Shown in pieces: positions 6,419 to 13,457 of a stretch of 13,457 bases of DNA. Source of the DNA: Actinomycetes bacterium (GTDB taxonomy: Bacteria > Actinomycetota > Actinomycetes > Actinomycetales > Dermatophilaceae); the NCBI GenBank assembly GCA_023451855.1, contig JAEXXY010000001.1, positions 1 through 13,457 of the forward strand, read 5' to 3'. A program made the position numbers and the translations under genes. Position 1 is the stretch's first letter; each line of letters begins with the position of its first letter. The notes beneath the pieces are model-generated. The model had not been told where the DNA came from, made no database searches, and worked only from the letters and a program-made list of their open reading frames with translations.

Positions 6419-7150
6419 TCACTTGCCGCGGAGGGCCTTTCGGTCCATGCGGGCGCGGGCCGGGTCGACGCCGGGCGGCAGCGGGGCGCGCAGGCCGCCG
6501 ATGGCCTTGAGGCGCTTGTTGACCATCGCCATCTCGTCCTTGGTGATCTGCGGCTTGAGGCGCTGGACCTTGCTCGCAAGCTTGGGCAGCGGCACCTCGT
6601 CCTCGCCGTTGCCGACGCGGATCGTCGTGACGGGGACGCCGGGGGCCACCCGCTCGACGCGCTTCTTCTCGGCCACGAGCAGCTTCTGGACGCGTCCGGT
6701 AGGGCCCTCGCCCACGAGCACGACGCCCGGGCGGCCGAGGGCCCGGTAGACCATGGCGGCCGAGCTGATGTCACCGGCGCGAGCGACGTCGGCGGCGACC
6801 GGCTCGCGGTCGGTGTACCAGCCGCGTCGGATCGAGGTGAGGGCGGCGCCAGCGGCGCCGGCCTGGCCCTCGATCTGGGAGTAGGCGGCCTTCTCGGCGC
6901 GCCGGCTCAGGACGATGGTCGCGGCGAGGATGCCGAACAGCACACCGAAGATCGTGAAGATGATCGTCATGTGCAGGAGCAGGCCCGCCACGAGCAGGAC
7001 GCCCAGGACGACGAGGAACGACAGGAGCATCCACCAGCCGATGGTGGGGTCCGTCGCCCGCGCCGCGCGGTAGACGTCGCGGATCTGGGACAGCCGTCCC
7101 TGCTTCTTGTCCGTGGGCGCGCTCGAGGCGCCGTCCTTGTTGCGTGCCAT
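6419..7150 (-). CDS. DUF4191 family membrane protein
   Basis: A 243-residue protein with a basic N-terminus, two adjacent spans (about 37-59 and 61-81) forming a hairpin, and a soluble C-terminal part of about 160 residues. Segments typical of the family: ATIVLSRRAEKAAYSQIEGQ (77-96), RRGWYTDREPVAADV (108-122) and the ending MVNKRLKAIGGLRAPLPPG (209-227). No biochemical role is known. In mycobacteria the homologue sits between lipA and glnA1, and that placement is kept here. It starts 5 bp after the lipA stop with no ribosome binding site; TATCCT (7158-7163) is positioned as a -10 for a near-leaderless message, so it may be read both from lipA and from its own promoter. A link to lipoylation is suggested only by gene order. 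Confidence 0.92.
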   Translation of the reverse strand: MARNKDGASSAPTDKKQGRLSQIRDVYRAARATDPTIGWWMLLSFLVVLGVLLVAGLLLHMTIIFTIFGVLFGILAATIVLSRRAEKAAYSQIEGQAGAAGAALTSIRRGWYTDREPVAADVARAGDISSAAMVYRALGRPGVVLVGEGPTGRVQKLLVAEKKRVERVAPGVPVTTIRVGNGEDEVPLPKLASKVQRLKPQITKDEMAMVNKRLKAIGGLRAPLPPGVDPARARMDRKALRGK

Positions 7151-7155
7151 GGTGC

Positions 7156-8181
7156 TCAGGATACGGCGCTCTGGGTGCGGGCCACCAACGACGCCGCCTC
7201 CTGGCGGGCGGGGGACTCCGCGGCCTCGGCGAGGTGCGACAGGTGGGCCGGGATCTCACGCCCCCACTTGCGCATCGCGGTGGCCCAGAGGCGACCGGCG
7301 CGGTACGAGGAGCGCACGAGCGGGCCGGCCATGACGCCCTTGAAGCCCATCTGCTCGGCGACCTCGGACCAGTGCACGAACTCCTCGGGCTTGACCCAGC
7401 GGTCGATGGGATGGTGCAGCTTCGAGGGGCGCAGGTACTGGGTGATCGTCAGGATGTCGCAGCCGGCGTCGTGCAGGTCGCGGATGGCCTCCTCGATCTC
7501 GGCGTCGGTCTCGCCCATGCCGAGGATGAGGTTGGACTTGGTGACCAGCTGGGCCTCACGGGCCATCGAGAGGACCTTGAGGGACTTCTCGTAGGTGAAC
7601 GCCGGGCGGATGCGGCGGAAGATGCGCGGCACCGTCTCGAGGTTGTGCGCGAAGACCTCGGGGCGGGCGTCGAAGACCTGGCCGACGAGCTCGGGCTTGG
7701 CGCCGAAGTCGGGCGGGAGGATCTCGACGCCGGTGTTCGGGTTGAGCAGGTGGATCTGGCGGATCGTCTCGGCGTACAGCCCGGCGGCGCCGTCGGGCTG
7801 GTCGTCACGGGCGACGCCGGTGACCGTCGAGTAGCGCAGGCCCATCTGGCGCACCGACTCGGCGACGCGTCGGGGCTCGTCGAGGTCCAGCGAGGTGGGC
7901 CGGCCGGTGGCGATGTCGCAGAAGTCGCAGCGCCGGGTGCAGACGTCACCACCGATGAGGAAGGTGGCCTCCTTGTCCTCCCAGCACTCGAAGATGTTGG
8001 GGCAGCCGGCCTCCTGGCACACGGTGTGGAGTCCTTCGGACTTCACCATCGAGTGCAGGGCCGTGTACTCGGGGCCCATCTTGGCGGTCGTGCGGATCCA
8101 TGAGGGCTTGCGCTCGATGGGGGTCTCGGCGTTGCGCGCCTCGACGCGCAGCAGACGACGGCCGTCGGGAACGACAGACAC
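7156..8181 (-). CDS. lipA: Lipoyl synthase (radical SAM)
   Basis: Inserts two sulfur atoms into protein-bound octanoyl groups to make lipoate on 2-oxoacid dehydrogenase E2 subunits and the glycine cleavage H protein. The 341-residue protein has both iron-sulfur sites: the auxiliary cluster cysteines C-x4-C-x5-C (Cys55, Cys60, Cys66), whose cluster supplies the sulfur, and the radical SAM CTRRCDFC (Cys81, Cys85, Cys88). The C-terminal RSSY (290-293) provides the serine ligand to the auxiliary cluster. The start is GTG 8181, with AAGGAG 5 bp upstream. It is followed by DUF4191 after 5 bp. Its partner lipB lies about 2.3 kb upstream on the same strand, separated by a two-gene ABC exporter, so the pair is not a tight operon here. 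Confidence 0.97.
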   Translation of the reverse strand: MSVVPDGRRLLRVEARNAETPIERKPSWIRTTAKMGPEYTALHSMVKSEGLHTVCQEAGCPNIFECWEDKEATFLIGGDVCTRRCDFCDIATGRPTSLDLDEPRRVAESVRQMGLRYSTVTGVARDDQPDGAAGLYAETIRQIHLLNPNTGVEILPPDFGAKPELVGQVFDARPEVFAHNLETVPRIFRRIRPAFTYEKSLKVLSMAREAQLVTKSNLILGMGETDAEIEEAIRDLHDAGCDILTITQYLRPSKLHHPIDRWVKPEEFVHWSEVAEQMGFKGVMAGPLVRSSYRAGRLWATAMRKWGREIPAHLSHLAEAAESPARQEAASLVARTQSAVS

Positions 8182-8215
8182 ACGGGCTCCTTGGTCGGGA
8201 CTTCCTGCTCCGGAC

Positions 8216-8221
8216 AGGTTA
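8216..8221 (-). promoter_or_regulatory. Possible -10 element of lipA
   Basis: TAACCT on the minus strand in the 116-bp gap between the ABC permease and lipA. It would give a leader of about 28 nt containing the AAGGAG site. No good -35 is visible. It is a weak call, but the gap is long enough for lipA to have its own promoter. Confidence 0.3.
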
Positions 8222-8297
8222 CGCCTCCCGCACGACGCTCCCGACCACGCCCGTGCTCCCTGGGCCGGCCCCGGCGCCTCGACGTCCGTCCCGGAGG

Positions 8298-9386
8298 TCA
8301 GCTGACGTCACGACGCCGGAAGGTGAGCACCGCCGCACCGACGACGACGACGCCGACCACGAGCAGGTAGACCCAGCCGTGCGTGTAGCCGACGCTCTGC
8401 TCGGCGTACGTGCACCGCTCGGCCGTGCACGTCTGGGCCATGTACGCGTAGCCCTTCTGCAGGAACGCGAAGGCGTTGGGAACCACGGCGAACGGCGTGA
8501 GCCGACCCTGGAGCAGGGCGTGCACGGCGAAGCCCTCGACGAGCACGACGTAGCCGAGCACCACCCCGACGACCGCGGCCGTGTGCCGGATGAGCAGGCC
8601 CAGGGCCGCGCCGAGCACACCGGCGACGAGGACGAGGACGACGGCGCGCAGCACGAGCTGCCCGAGCGACTCGTCGAGCGGGGGAGGGTCGGGCAGCTGG
8701 AGGTCCGAGCCGGGCCGATTGACCGTGGCGACCATCCGCGCCCCGAGGGCGAGCAGGGCCACCGAGAACCCGGCGAGGGCGGTCGCGCCGATGGCGGCAG
8801 CCACGAGCTTGCTGGCCGCGACCTGCACCCGGCGCGGCTTGAAGGTCAGCCAGCTGCCCATCGACCCGGTGGTGAACTCCGCCGCGACGAAGCTGCCCGT
8901 GAGGATCAGGACGAGGAAGCCGAGCACGGAGACGAGCGGCTCCATCGCCGCCTCGGTGATCGAGTCGGCGAGCGGCACGACGATGCCCATCTCCTCCAAC
9001 GTCGGGCCCTGGACCGTGCCGATGGTCAAGCAGCCGAGGTCGAGGGTGGGGTCGTTGCTCGCCTGGCGCTCCTGGGCCTGCTGGGCTTCGCAGTCCTTGA
9101 TCATCTGCGGCAGCTGGTCCTTCATCTGCTCCTGCTGCCGCTTGTTGTCCTCGAGCATGATCCGGTACTGGTCGAGCTGCTGCGCGAGCCGCTCCGGCGT
9201 CGAGGAGCTGTAGGCGTTGTAGACCATCGCGAGGACGAAGAGCACGACGCCGGCGAGCACGGCCTTGGTGAGGCGGCGCCACCAGAGCCGGCGCAGCTCG
9301 ACGCCGACGAGCCCGGCGAACGACGTGCCGGTGGGGCGCACGTCCGAGCGCGGGCGGGCGTCGGGGGACAGGAGCGTGTCGCTCAT
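8298..9386 (-). CDS. ABC transporter permease with large external helical loop
   Basis: A 362-residue membrane subunit that pairs with the ATPase encoded just upstream. Six predicted spans lie at about residues 41-58, 149-167, 195-215, 243-264, 270-291 and 338-355, as in ABC-2 type exporters. FTTGSMGSWLTFKPRRVQVA (171-190) after the second span resembles the coupling segment of such permeases. The loop between spans 1 and 2 is long (about 59-148) and Gln/Glu-rich, likely coiled coil at 63-110. With the N-terminus inside, this loop and the loop between spans 5 and 6 both face outward. They hold all four cysteines (Cys99, Cys119, Cys320, Cys325), so disulfides are likely. The ATG at 9386 overlaps the ATPase stop (ATGA), pointing to coupled translation. 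The substrate is unknown. Confidence 0.88.
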   Translation of the reverse strand: MSDTLLSPDARPRSDVRPTGTSFAGLVGVELRRLWWRRLTKAVLAGVVLFVLAMVYNAYSSSTPERLAQQLDQYRIMLEDNKRQQEQMKDQLPQMIKDCEAQQAQERQASNDPTLDLGCLTIGTVQGPTLEEMGIVVPLADSITEAAMEPLVSVLGFLVLILTGSFVAAEFTTGSMGSWLTFKPRRVQVAASKLVAAAIGATALAGFSVALLALGARMVATVNRPGSDLQLPDPPPLDESLGQLVLRAVVLVLVAGVLGAALGLLIRHTAAVVGVVLGYVVLVEGFAVHALLQGRLTPFAVVPNAFAFLQKGYAYMAQTCTAERCTYAEQSVGYTHGWVYLLVVGVVVVGAAVLTFRRRDVS

Positions 9387-10345
9387 GCCTGGCCCCCGTT
9401 CGCGCCGGCGCCGGCTTCCCGGTCGGCCTCGCTCCCGAGGCCCTCGTCGGCGGTGAGGGCGAGGAACGCAGACTCGAGGTCGGGCCGGACCGGCACGAGC
9501 TCGCTCACGTACAGGCCGTGACCGGCGAGCGCCCGTGTCACCGAGGAAGGGTCCTCGGCGCCGACGAGGAGGTGCTCGCCGTCGCGGGTGGCGGTGAAAC
9601 CCGCATCCGTCAGCACCTGCTCGGCCCGGTCCGGTGACGCGACCCCGACGCGCACCTGCGAGGTGCCGGCCCCGCCGAGGATCTCGCTGACCGGACCCTC
9701 CGCGAGCAGCTGGCCGTGGCCGATGATCGAGACGGTGTCGGCCACCTGCTCGACCTCCGCGAGGATGTGCGAGCTGACGAGGACCGTCTTGCCCTGTGCG
9801 CCAAGGGATCTCATCGTGTCGCGCACCTCGCGGATGCCAGCCGGGTCGAGGCCGTTGGTGGGCTCGTCGAAGATCAGCAGGTCGGGGTCCTTCAGGAGGG
9901 TCGCCGCGATGGCGAGCCGCTGCTTCATGCCGAGCGAGAACCCGGCGTAGCGGTCCCGTCCCCGGTCGCCGAGGTGGGTGGCCTCGAGGACCTCCTGGAC
10001 GCGGTGGCGCGGCGCGCCGATGGCCCCCGCGAGCAGCTCGAGGTTGCGGCGGGCCGTGAACGCCGGGAAGAACTTCGGCGACTCGACGATGGCGCCGACC
10101 CGGTCGATGACGTGCGGCAGCCGGTGCGGCACCGGCACGCCGAACACCTCCGCGGTGCCCGAGTCCGGCCGGGCGAGCCCGAGGATCATGCGGATCGTCG
10201 TGGTCTTGCCCGAGCCGTTGGGCCCGAGGAAGCCGTGCACCCCGCCGAGCGGCACGGTCATCGACAGGCCCTGGACGGCCACGCGTCGGGTGCCTCGGCT
10301 CAGATAGGTCTTGCGCACGTTGACGGTACGGACGGCGACGTCCAT
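9383..10345 (-). CDS. ABC transporter ATP-binding protein (BcrA/DrrA-like exporter)
   Basis: A 320-residue cytoplasmic ATPase that powers the permease encoded next to it. Walker A GPNGSGKTT (41-49), signature FSLGMKQRL (136-144), Walker B LLIFDEPTNGLD (156-167) and the switch histidine in SSH (193) are all intact. The Q-loop position has Glu (VESPKFFP, Glu88), as in the bacitracin-type BcrA group of exporters. A C-terminal domain of about 100 residues follows, as in DrrA-like proteins. The start is ATG 10345, with AGGGGG 4 bp upstream, rather than the in-frame ATG at 10378. TAGGGT (10379-10384) is a likely -10. The two genes sit between lipB and lipA. Relatives export antibiotics, lipids or peptides; the cargo cannot be inferred here. 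Confidence 0.95.
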   Translation of the reverse strand: MDVAVRTVNVRKTYLSRGTRRVAVQGLSMTVPLGGVHGFLGPNGSGKTTTIRMILGLARPDSGTAEVFGVPVPHRLPHVIDRVGAIVESPKFFPAFTARRNLELLAGAIGAPRHRVQEVLEATHLGDRGRDRYAGFSLGMKQRLAIAATLLKDPDLLIFDEPTNGLDPAGIREVRDTMRSLGAQGKTVLVSSHILAEVEQVADTVSIIGHGQLLAEGPVSEILGGAGTSQVRVGVASPDRAEQVLTDAGFTATRDGEHLLVGAEDPSSVTRALAGHGLYVSELVPVRPDLESAFLALTADEGLGSEADREAGAGANGGQA

Positions 10346-10378
10346 CGAACCCCCTGGGTGGACCGGCTGGTGCAGCAC

Positions 10379-10384
10379 ACCCTA
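10379..10384 (-). promoter_or_regulatory. Probable -10 element of the ABC exporter operon
   Basis: TAGGGT on the minus strand in the 116-bp gap between lipB and the ATPase gene. Transcription would begin near 10372, giving a leader of about 27 nt with the AGGGGG site. It suggests the exporter is transcribed separately from lipB. Confidence 0.4.
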
Positions 10385-10461
10385 GGCGGAGGGACGCGTC
10401 GGGTGCGCGAGGCCGGGCGCAGCGCGTCCCGCGTCGGTGAGGTCGGCACCGGACGCGTCGG

Positions 10462-11139
10462 TCAGGCGCCCTCGGTCGCCCCGGCGAGGGCGCGTCGGTT
10501 CGGCCGCAGCGTCGGCAGGATGTCGGTGAGGTGCTTCTCCACGTGGGGCAGCACCTCGGCCACCGGGACGCGTCGGCCCAGCTCGACCGACAGCGAGGTG
10601 ACGCCGGCGTCGGGGATGCCGCACGGGACGATGACCTCGCCCCACGACAGGTCGGGGTCGCAGTTGAGGGCGAAGCCGTGCATCGCCACCTGCCGGCTGA
10701 CCCGGATGCCGATGGCGCCGATCTTGCGACGCGGGCCCCGGTCGTCGGCGGCGATCCACGTGCCGCTCTCGCCCTCGGAGCGGCCCGCCACGACACCGAA
10801 GTCGGCGCAGACGCGGATCATCATCTCCTCGAGGGCGCGGACGTAGCCGACGACGTCGATGGGGGCGGGCAACCGGACGATCGGGTAGCCGGTGATCTGG
10901 CCCGGGCCGTGCCAGGTGATCTTGCCGCCGCGGTCGACGTCGACGACGGGCGTGCCGTCCTTGGGTCGCTCGTGCGGCTCGGTGCGCTTGCCCGCCGTGT
11001 AGACCGCACGGTGCTCGAGCAGGTAGACGGTGTCGGGCTCCTCGCCGGCGACGACCTTGGCGTGGGTGTCGCGCTGCACCTGCCAGGCCTGCTCGTAGTC
11101 GACGAAGTCGGGGTCGAGGCCCAGGTGCACGAAACGCAT
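10462..11139 (-). CDS. lipB: Octanoyl-[acyl-carrier protein]-protein octanoyltransferase
   Basis: Moves the octanoyl group from acyl carrier protein to a lysine on lipoate-dependent enzymes, the step before LipA. The 225-residue protein has the RGGKITWHGPGQITGYPI core (70-87), the catalytic lysine in RRKIGAIGI (Lys139) and the catalytic cysteine in VPCGIPD (Cys173), which together form the acyl-transfer dyad. MHGFALN (153-159) is also typical. The ATG at 11139 fits the usual N-terminus, RFVHLGLDPDFVDYEQAW. No ribosome binding site is present; TACGCT stands 6 bp upstream as a -10, so the message is probably leaderless. The gene is divergent from an oxidoreductase 57 bp away. The frame is open far upstream to 12516, but that part is antisense to the oxidoreductase gene. 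Confidence 0.97.
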   Translation of the reverse strand: MRFVHLGLDPDFVDYEQAWQVQRDTHAKVVAGEEPDTVYLLEHRAVYTAGKRTEPHERPKDGTPVVDVDRGGKITWHGPGQITGYPIVRLPAPIDVVGYVRALEEMMIRVCADFGVVAGRSEGESGTWIAADDRGPRRKIGAIGIRVSRQVAMHGFALNCDPDLSWGEVIVPCGIPDAGVTSLSVELGRRVPVAEVLPHVEKHLTDILPTLRPNRRALAGATEGA

Positions 11140-11145
11140 GGCGTC

Positions 11146-11151
11146 AGCGTA
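11146..11151 (-). promoter_or_regulatory. -10 element for a leaderless lipB transcript
   Basis: TACGCT on the minus strand, followed by GACGCC and then the lipB ATG. Transcription would start at the A of the start codon. The absence of a ribosome binding site agrees with this. Confidence 0.5.
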
Positions 11152-11196
11152 CGCCGCACGGAGAGGGCGTCCGCGCCGGTGTGGTTGGGTGGGCGC

Positions 11197-12273
11197 ATGC
11201 CCGACAACGACCCCGCCCCCCGCCCCCGTCGCTCTCCTCGGGTCGGGCTCGTCGGGTATGGCTCGGCCGGGCGCGGCATCCACGCGCCGCTGCTGACGCG
11301 GGCCGGGCTGACGCTCGCCGCCGTATCGACGTCGAACGCCGAGCGGGCCGCGCAGGTGCGGGCCGACCACCCGCAGGCCGAGGTCGTGCCCGACCTCGAC
11401 GCGCTCCTCGGCGTGGCCGACCTCGACCTCGTCGTGCTCGCCTCGCCGAGCGGGGTGCACGCCGAGCAGGCCGAGACCGTCATCGAGGCCGGGCTGCCGC
11501 TCGTCGTCGACAAGCCGCTGGCCATCGACGCCAGCAGCGCCCTGCGCGTCGTCGACCTCGCGGCCCACCACGGCGTGCCGCTCACCGTCTTCAACAACCG
11601 ACGCTTCGACCCCGAGCTCGCCGCGCTGCGCACCGTGCGCGACGACGACCTCGTCGGTCAGATCTGGCGTGCCGAATACCGTTGGGACCGTTGGCGGCCC
11701 GTGCCCAAGCAGCGTTGGCGCGAGCAGGTGGGCCCGGAGGAGGGCGGCGGTCTCCTCCTCGACCTGCAGACGCACCTCGTCGACCAGGCGGTGCTGCTCC
11801 ACGGCGAGGTGGAGTCCGTGTACGCCGAGCTCGACTCGCGCACGACCGTCGGCGAGGACGACACCTTCCTCGCGTGCCGGCACACCTCGGGCGTCGTGAG
11901 CCACGTCATCTCGAGCTCGGTCAACGGCGCCCCCGGACCGCGCGCGCGGGTCAACGGGTCGGCCGGCGCCTACGTCATCGGCAAGCAGGTCGACGACGTC
12001 AGCTCCTTCACCGAGTTCTTCAACGAGGGTGACGCCGTCGGCTGGGTCGTGCGCGGCGACGAGCGCGAGCCGGGCCCGGTGGTCACCGGGGCCGACCAGG
12101 CCGACTTCTACCGGGCCGTGGCGGGCGCCCTCGCGACCTCCGACCCGCAGGCGACGATGCCCGTCGACCCGCGCGACGCCGTCCACGTGCTCGCCGTCAT
12201 CGACGCCGCCCGCGTGAGCGCCCGCGACCGACGGGTCGTCGACGTGGTGACCCCGGGCCAGAGCCCCGATTGA
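11197..12273 (+). CDS. Gfo/Idh/MocA family NAD(P)-dependent oxidoreductase
   Basis: A 358-residue cytoplasmic dehydrogenase, probably acting on a sugar, inositol or related polyol. The Rossmann nucleotide-binding motif is GYGSAG (20-25) within VGLVGYGSAGRGIHAPLL. The catalytic EKP motif appears as DKP (Asp105-Pro107), with the lysine kept. The C-terminal substrate domain has GGGLLLDLQTHLVDQ (183-197) with Asp189 and His193 in the usual D-x3-H arrangement. The length is normal for the family. The ATG at 11197 is preceded by GGTGGG only 3 bp away, a weak ribosome binding site. It is divergent from lipB, and its own relation to lipoylation is unlikely. The family is broad, so the substrate cannot be named. 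Confidence 0.92.
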   Translation: MPDNDPAPRPRRSPRVGLVGYGSAGRGIHAPLLTRAGLTLAAVSTSNAERAAQVRADHPQAEVVPDLDALLGVADLDLVVLASPSGVHAEQAETVIEAGLPLVVDKPLAIDASSALRVVDLAAHHGVPLTVFNNRRFDPELAALRTVRDDDLVGQIWRAEYRWDRWRPVPKQRWREQVGPEEGGGLLLDLQTHLVDQAVLLHGEVESVYAELDSRTTVGEDDTFLACRHTSGVVSHVISSSVNGAPGPRARVNGSAGAYVIGKQVDDVSSFTEFFNEGDAVGWVVRGDEREPGPVVTGADQADFYRAVAGALATSDPQATMPVDPRDAVHVLAVIDAARVSARDRRVVDVVTPGQSPD

Positions 12274-12288
12274 GACCCGACTGAGCCA

Positions 12289-12310
12289 GGCCGAGGCCCG
12301 GCCGAGGCCC
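12289..12310. repeat. Perfect tandem repeat, 2 x 11 bp
   Basis: GGCCGAGGCCC occurs twice head to tail (12289-12299 and 12300-12310) in the 115-bp gap after the oxidoreductase. The second copy runs into the hairpin at 12306-12325. It could be a slippage product; no function is evident. Confidence 0.7.
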
Positions 12311-12325
12311 AGCGGACCCTGGGCC
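12306..12325 (+). terminator. Possible hairpin terminator after the oxidoreductase
   Basis: A 7-bp stem GGCCCAG / CTGGGCC with a 6-base loop, 32 bp past the oxidoreductase stop. There is no T-run behind it, so it is a weak candidate, though T-poor hairpin terminators are known in actinobacteria. Confidence 0.35.
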
Positions 12326-12388
12326 GGCCGTCCCCGGCCCTGTGGACGACGCCCACGGCGCCGTCGGCGGCCCTGCTTCGATGGCCGG

Positions 12389-13457
12389 GTGAGCGACGAC
12401 GCGGAGCACGAGACGCCCGAGGTCCCCGGCCACCGGCTCGACGCCGTCATCGGTGCCGGCGGGTCCGCCGTCGTCTGGGCGGGTGTCGACGCGTCGGGCC
12501 GCCGGGTGGCGGTCAAGGTGCCGCACGACGGCGCGGGGCCCGTGCGTTCGGTCGTCGAGCAGCAGGTGCTTCTCGCCGTCCGGCACGATCACCTCGTGGC
12601 TCTGCGGTCGGTCGTGCCGCTCGCAGACGGCCGTGAGGCGCTCGTCTTCGACCGCGTGGACGGCGTCGCGCTGGCCGCGATGGTCGAGGCCCGCGGTCAC
12701 CTCCGGACGGGTGAGATCGTCACCGTCCTGACGCCGCTGTGCGACGCGGTCGCGACGCTGCACCGCGCCGGCGGGCTGCACGGCGACATCTCTGCCGGCA
12801 ACGTCATCGTCACCCCCGCCGGCCGGCCGGTGCTGCTCGACCTCGGCGCCGCGCGCCTCGCCGGAACGGCCGATGAACGGGTCTGGGGCACTGCGGGGTT
12901 CGTTGCCCCCGAGGTCGTCGCAGGCGCCGCGCCCTCGGAGGCGAGCGACGTCTTCTCGCTCGGTGCCCTGGCCTGGTTCTGCGCCACGGGCAACGGTGCG
13001 CCCGACACGATGCTGCGCCTCGACCGCGACGTCGTGGCCTCCCACGTCGGGGAGCGGCTGGCGGATGCCATCGGCGCCTGTATCGACCCCGACCCGGCCG
13101 AGCGCCCGTCTTCCGACACCGTCGCCCGGCTCTTCTACGAAGGGGCACCGGCGGACCCCGTGGAGGTCGTGCTCGGCGCCGACCTCGCCTCGGCCCTGAC
13201 GCACCGCCTTCGCGCGCAGGCCCATGACGACGCCCCGTCTGCCGAACCTCGACGCGTACTGCGTCGGCCCCGATGGCTCTCGGGCGCGGGTCCCGTGTCG
13301 GCTCTCGGATCGGTCCTTGCGCCGATGGACCCGACGCGGGTGGTCCGCGCCGTGCGCCGTCCCCTCGTCGCGTTCCTGGCTGCGGCGGTGGTCGCCGTGG
13401 GCCTGGCCGGCTGGGCGGTCGCATCGCGTGCTGGCGCGGGCGGTGACCGCCCGCGCC
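12389..13457 (+). CDS. Serine/threonine protein kinase-like membrane protein, 3'-truncated by window
   Basis: About 356 codons visible, still open at the right edge. The kinase domain (about 13-250) has a glycine loop IGAGGSAVVWAG (21-32), the ATP lysine in VAVKV (Lys43), a likely helix-C Glu57, the catalytic loop HGDISAGN (131-138, Asp133 and Asn138), the metal loop DLG (151-153) in place of DFG, APE (173-175), Asp187 in SDVFSLG, and the ERP arginine (Arg239). All catalytic residues are present, but the HRD arginine is Gly, so it is not activated by the usual arginine-phosphate contact. A juxtamembrane region of about 75 residues leads to a span at 326-346, placing the kinase inside and an unseen domain outside. 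GTG 12389 is chosen from the domain start; there is no ribosome binding site, and TTCGAT 6 bp upstream may be a -10 for a leaderless message. Confidence 0.88.
   Translation, partial: MSDDAEHETPEVPGHRLDAVIGAGGSAVVWAGVDASGRRVAVKVPHDGAGPVRSVVEQQVLLAVRHDHLVALRSVVPLADGREALVFDRVDGVALAAMVEARGHLRTGEIVTVLTPLCDAVATLHRAGGLHGDISAGNVIVTPAGRPVLLDLGAARLAGTADERVWGTAGFVAPEVVAGAAPSEASDVFSLGALAWFCATGNGAPDTMLRLDRDVVASHVGERLADAIGACIDPDPAERPSSDTVARLFYEGAPADPVEVVLGADLASALTHRLRAQAHDDAPSAEPRRVLRRPRWLSGAGPVSALGSVLAPMDPTRVVRAVRRPLVAFLAAAVVAVGLAGWAVASRAGAGGDRPR

Noticed and set aside
10392..10576. Three copies of GGACGCGTCGG around the 3' end of lipB (10392, 10451, 10566)
   Set aside because: Spacing is irregular and the core ACGCGTCGG recurs elsewhere in coding sequence here (for example near 7864, 10281 and 12489), so composition explains it.
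9387..10796. Upstream extension of the permease frame to an 832-residue protein
   Set aside because: It overlaps the ATPase gene in another frame and is Arg/Pro-rich; the 4-bp ATGA overlap marks the real start.
11140..12516. Upstream extension of the lipB frame to a 684-residue protein
   Set aside because: The extension is antisense to the oxidoreductase gene and has no domain; lipB begins at the conserved MRFVHLGL.
1..13457. Search for tRNA, rRNA, CRISPR arrays, insertion sequences, integrases and toxin-antitoxin pairs
   Set aside because: No cloverleaf-like ends, no regularly spaced repeats, and no transposase or integrase motifs were seen; the segment reads as a stable chromosomal block.

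Overview
This is a very GC-rich window (coding third positions are mostly G or C). It looks like an ordinary chromosomal segment of a high-GC actinobacterium. Three things support this: the gene set lipB, lipA, DUF4191, RDD and type I glnA close together, as in actinobacteria such as mycobacteria; a four-half-site GlnR operator in front of glnA; and several -10-like hexamers placed so that transcripts would start at or next to the start codon. An Intrasporangiaceae or other Micrococcales host is only a guess. I see no phage, transposon, CRISPR, tRNA or rRNA.

Left part (1-3690, minus strand): a DHA2-type drug/proton antiporter runs off the left edge. Next is a 59-codon cysteine-rich protein whose promoter region carries a perfect ATACCC-N4-GGGTAT inverted repeat, of the kind bound by CsoR-family metal sensors. 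Then comes a likely operon of a FUSC/aromatic-acid-exporter-like membrane protein followed by two small DUF202 membrane proteins, the last two overlapping by 4 bp.

Middle (3691-8181): a 42-codon single-span membrane protein on the plus strand converges on glnA (minus) and is separated from it by a hairpin with a UUCG loop on the glnA transcript. glnA encodes an adenylylatable type I glutamine synthetase. Its promoter region holds the GlnR site and is shared with a divergent RDD membrane protein. The RDD gene converges on DUF4191, with a 17-bp-stem terminator between them. DUF4191 lies 5 bp downstream of lipA (lipoyl synthase).

Right part (8182-13457): a two-gene ABC exporter (permease plus ATPase, minus strand, 4-bp overlap) sits between lipA and lipB. 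lipB (octanoyltransferase) is divergent from a Gfo/Idh/MocA oxidoreductase on the plus strand. A protein kinase with an HGD catalytic loop and a C-terminal membrane span runs off the right edge. LipB and LipA together make protein-bound lipoate; LipB transfers the octanoyl group and LipA inserts the two sulfurs.

Most genes are housekeeping. The points most worth a second look are the cysteine-rich protein with its metal-sensor-type operator, the intact GlnR box, the exporter permease with four cysteines predicted on one face and a Gln-rich external helix, and the small membrane protein beside glnA.
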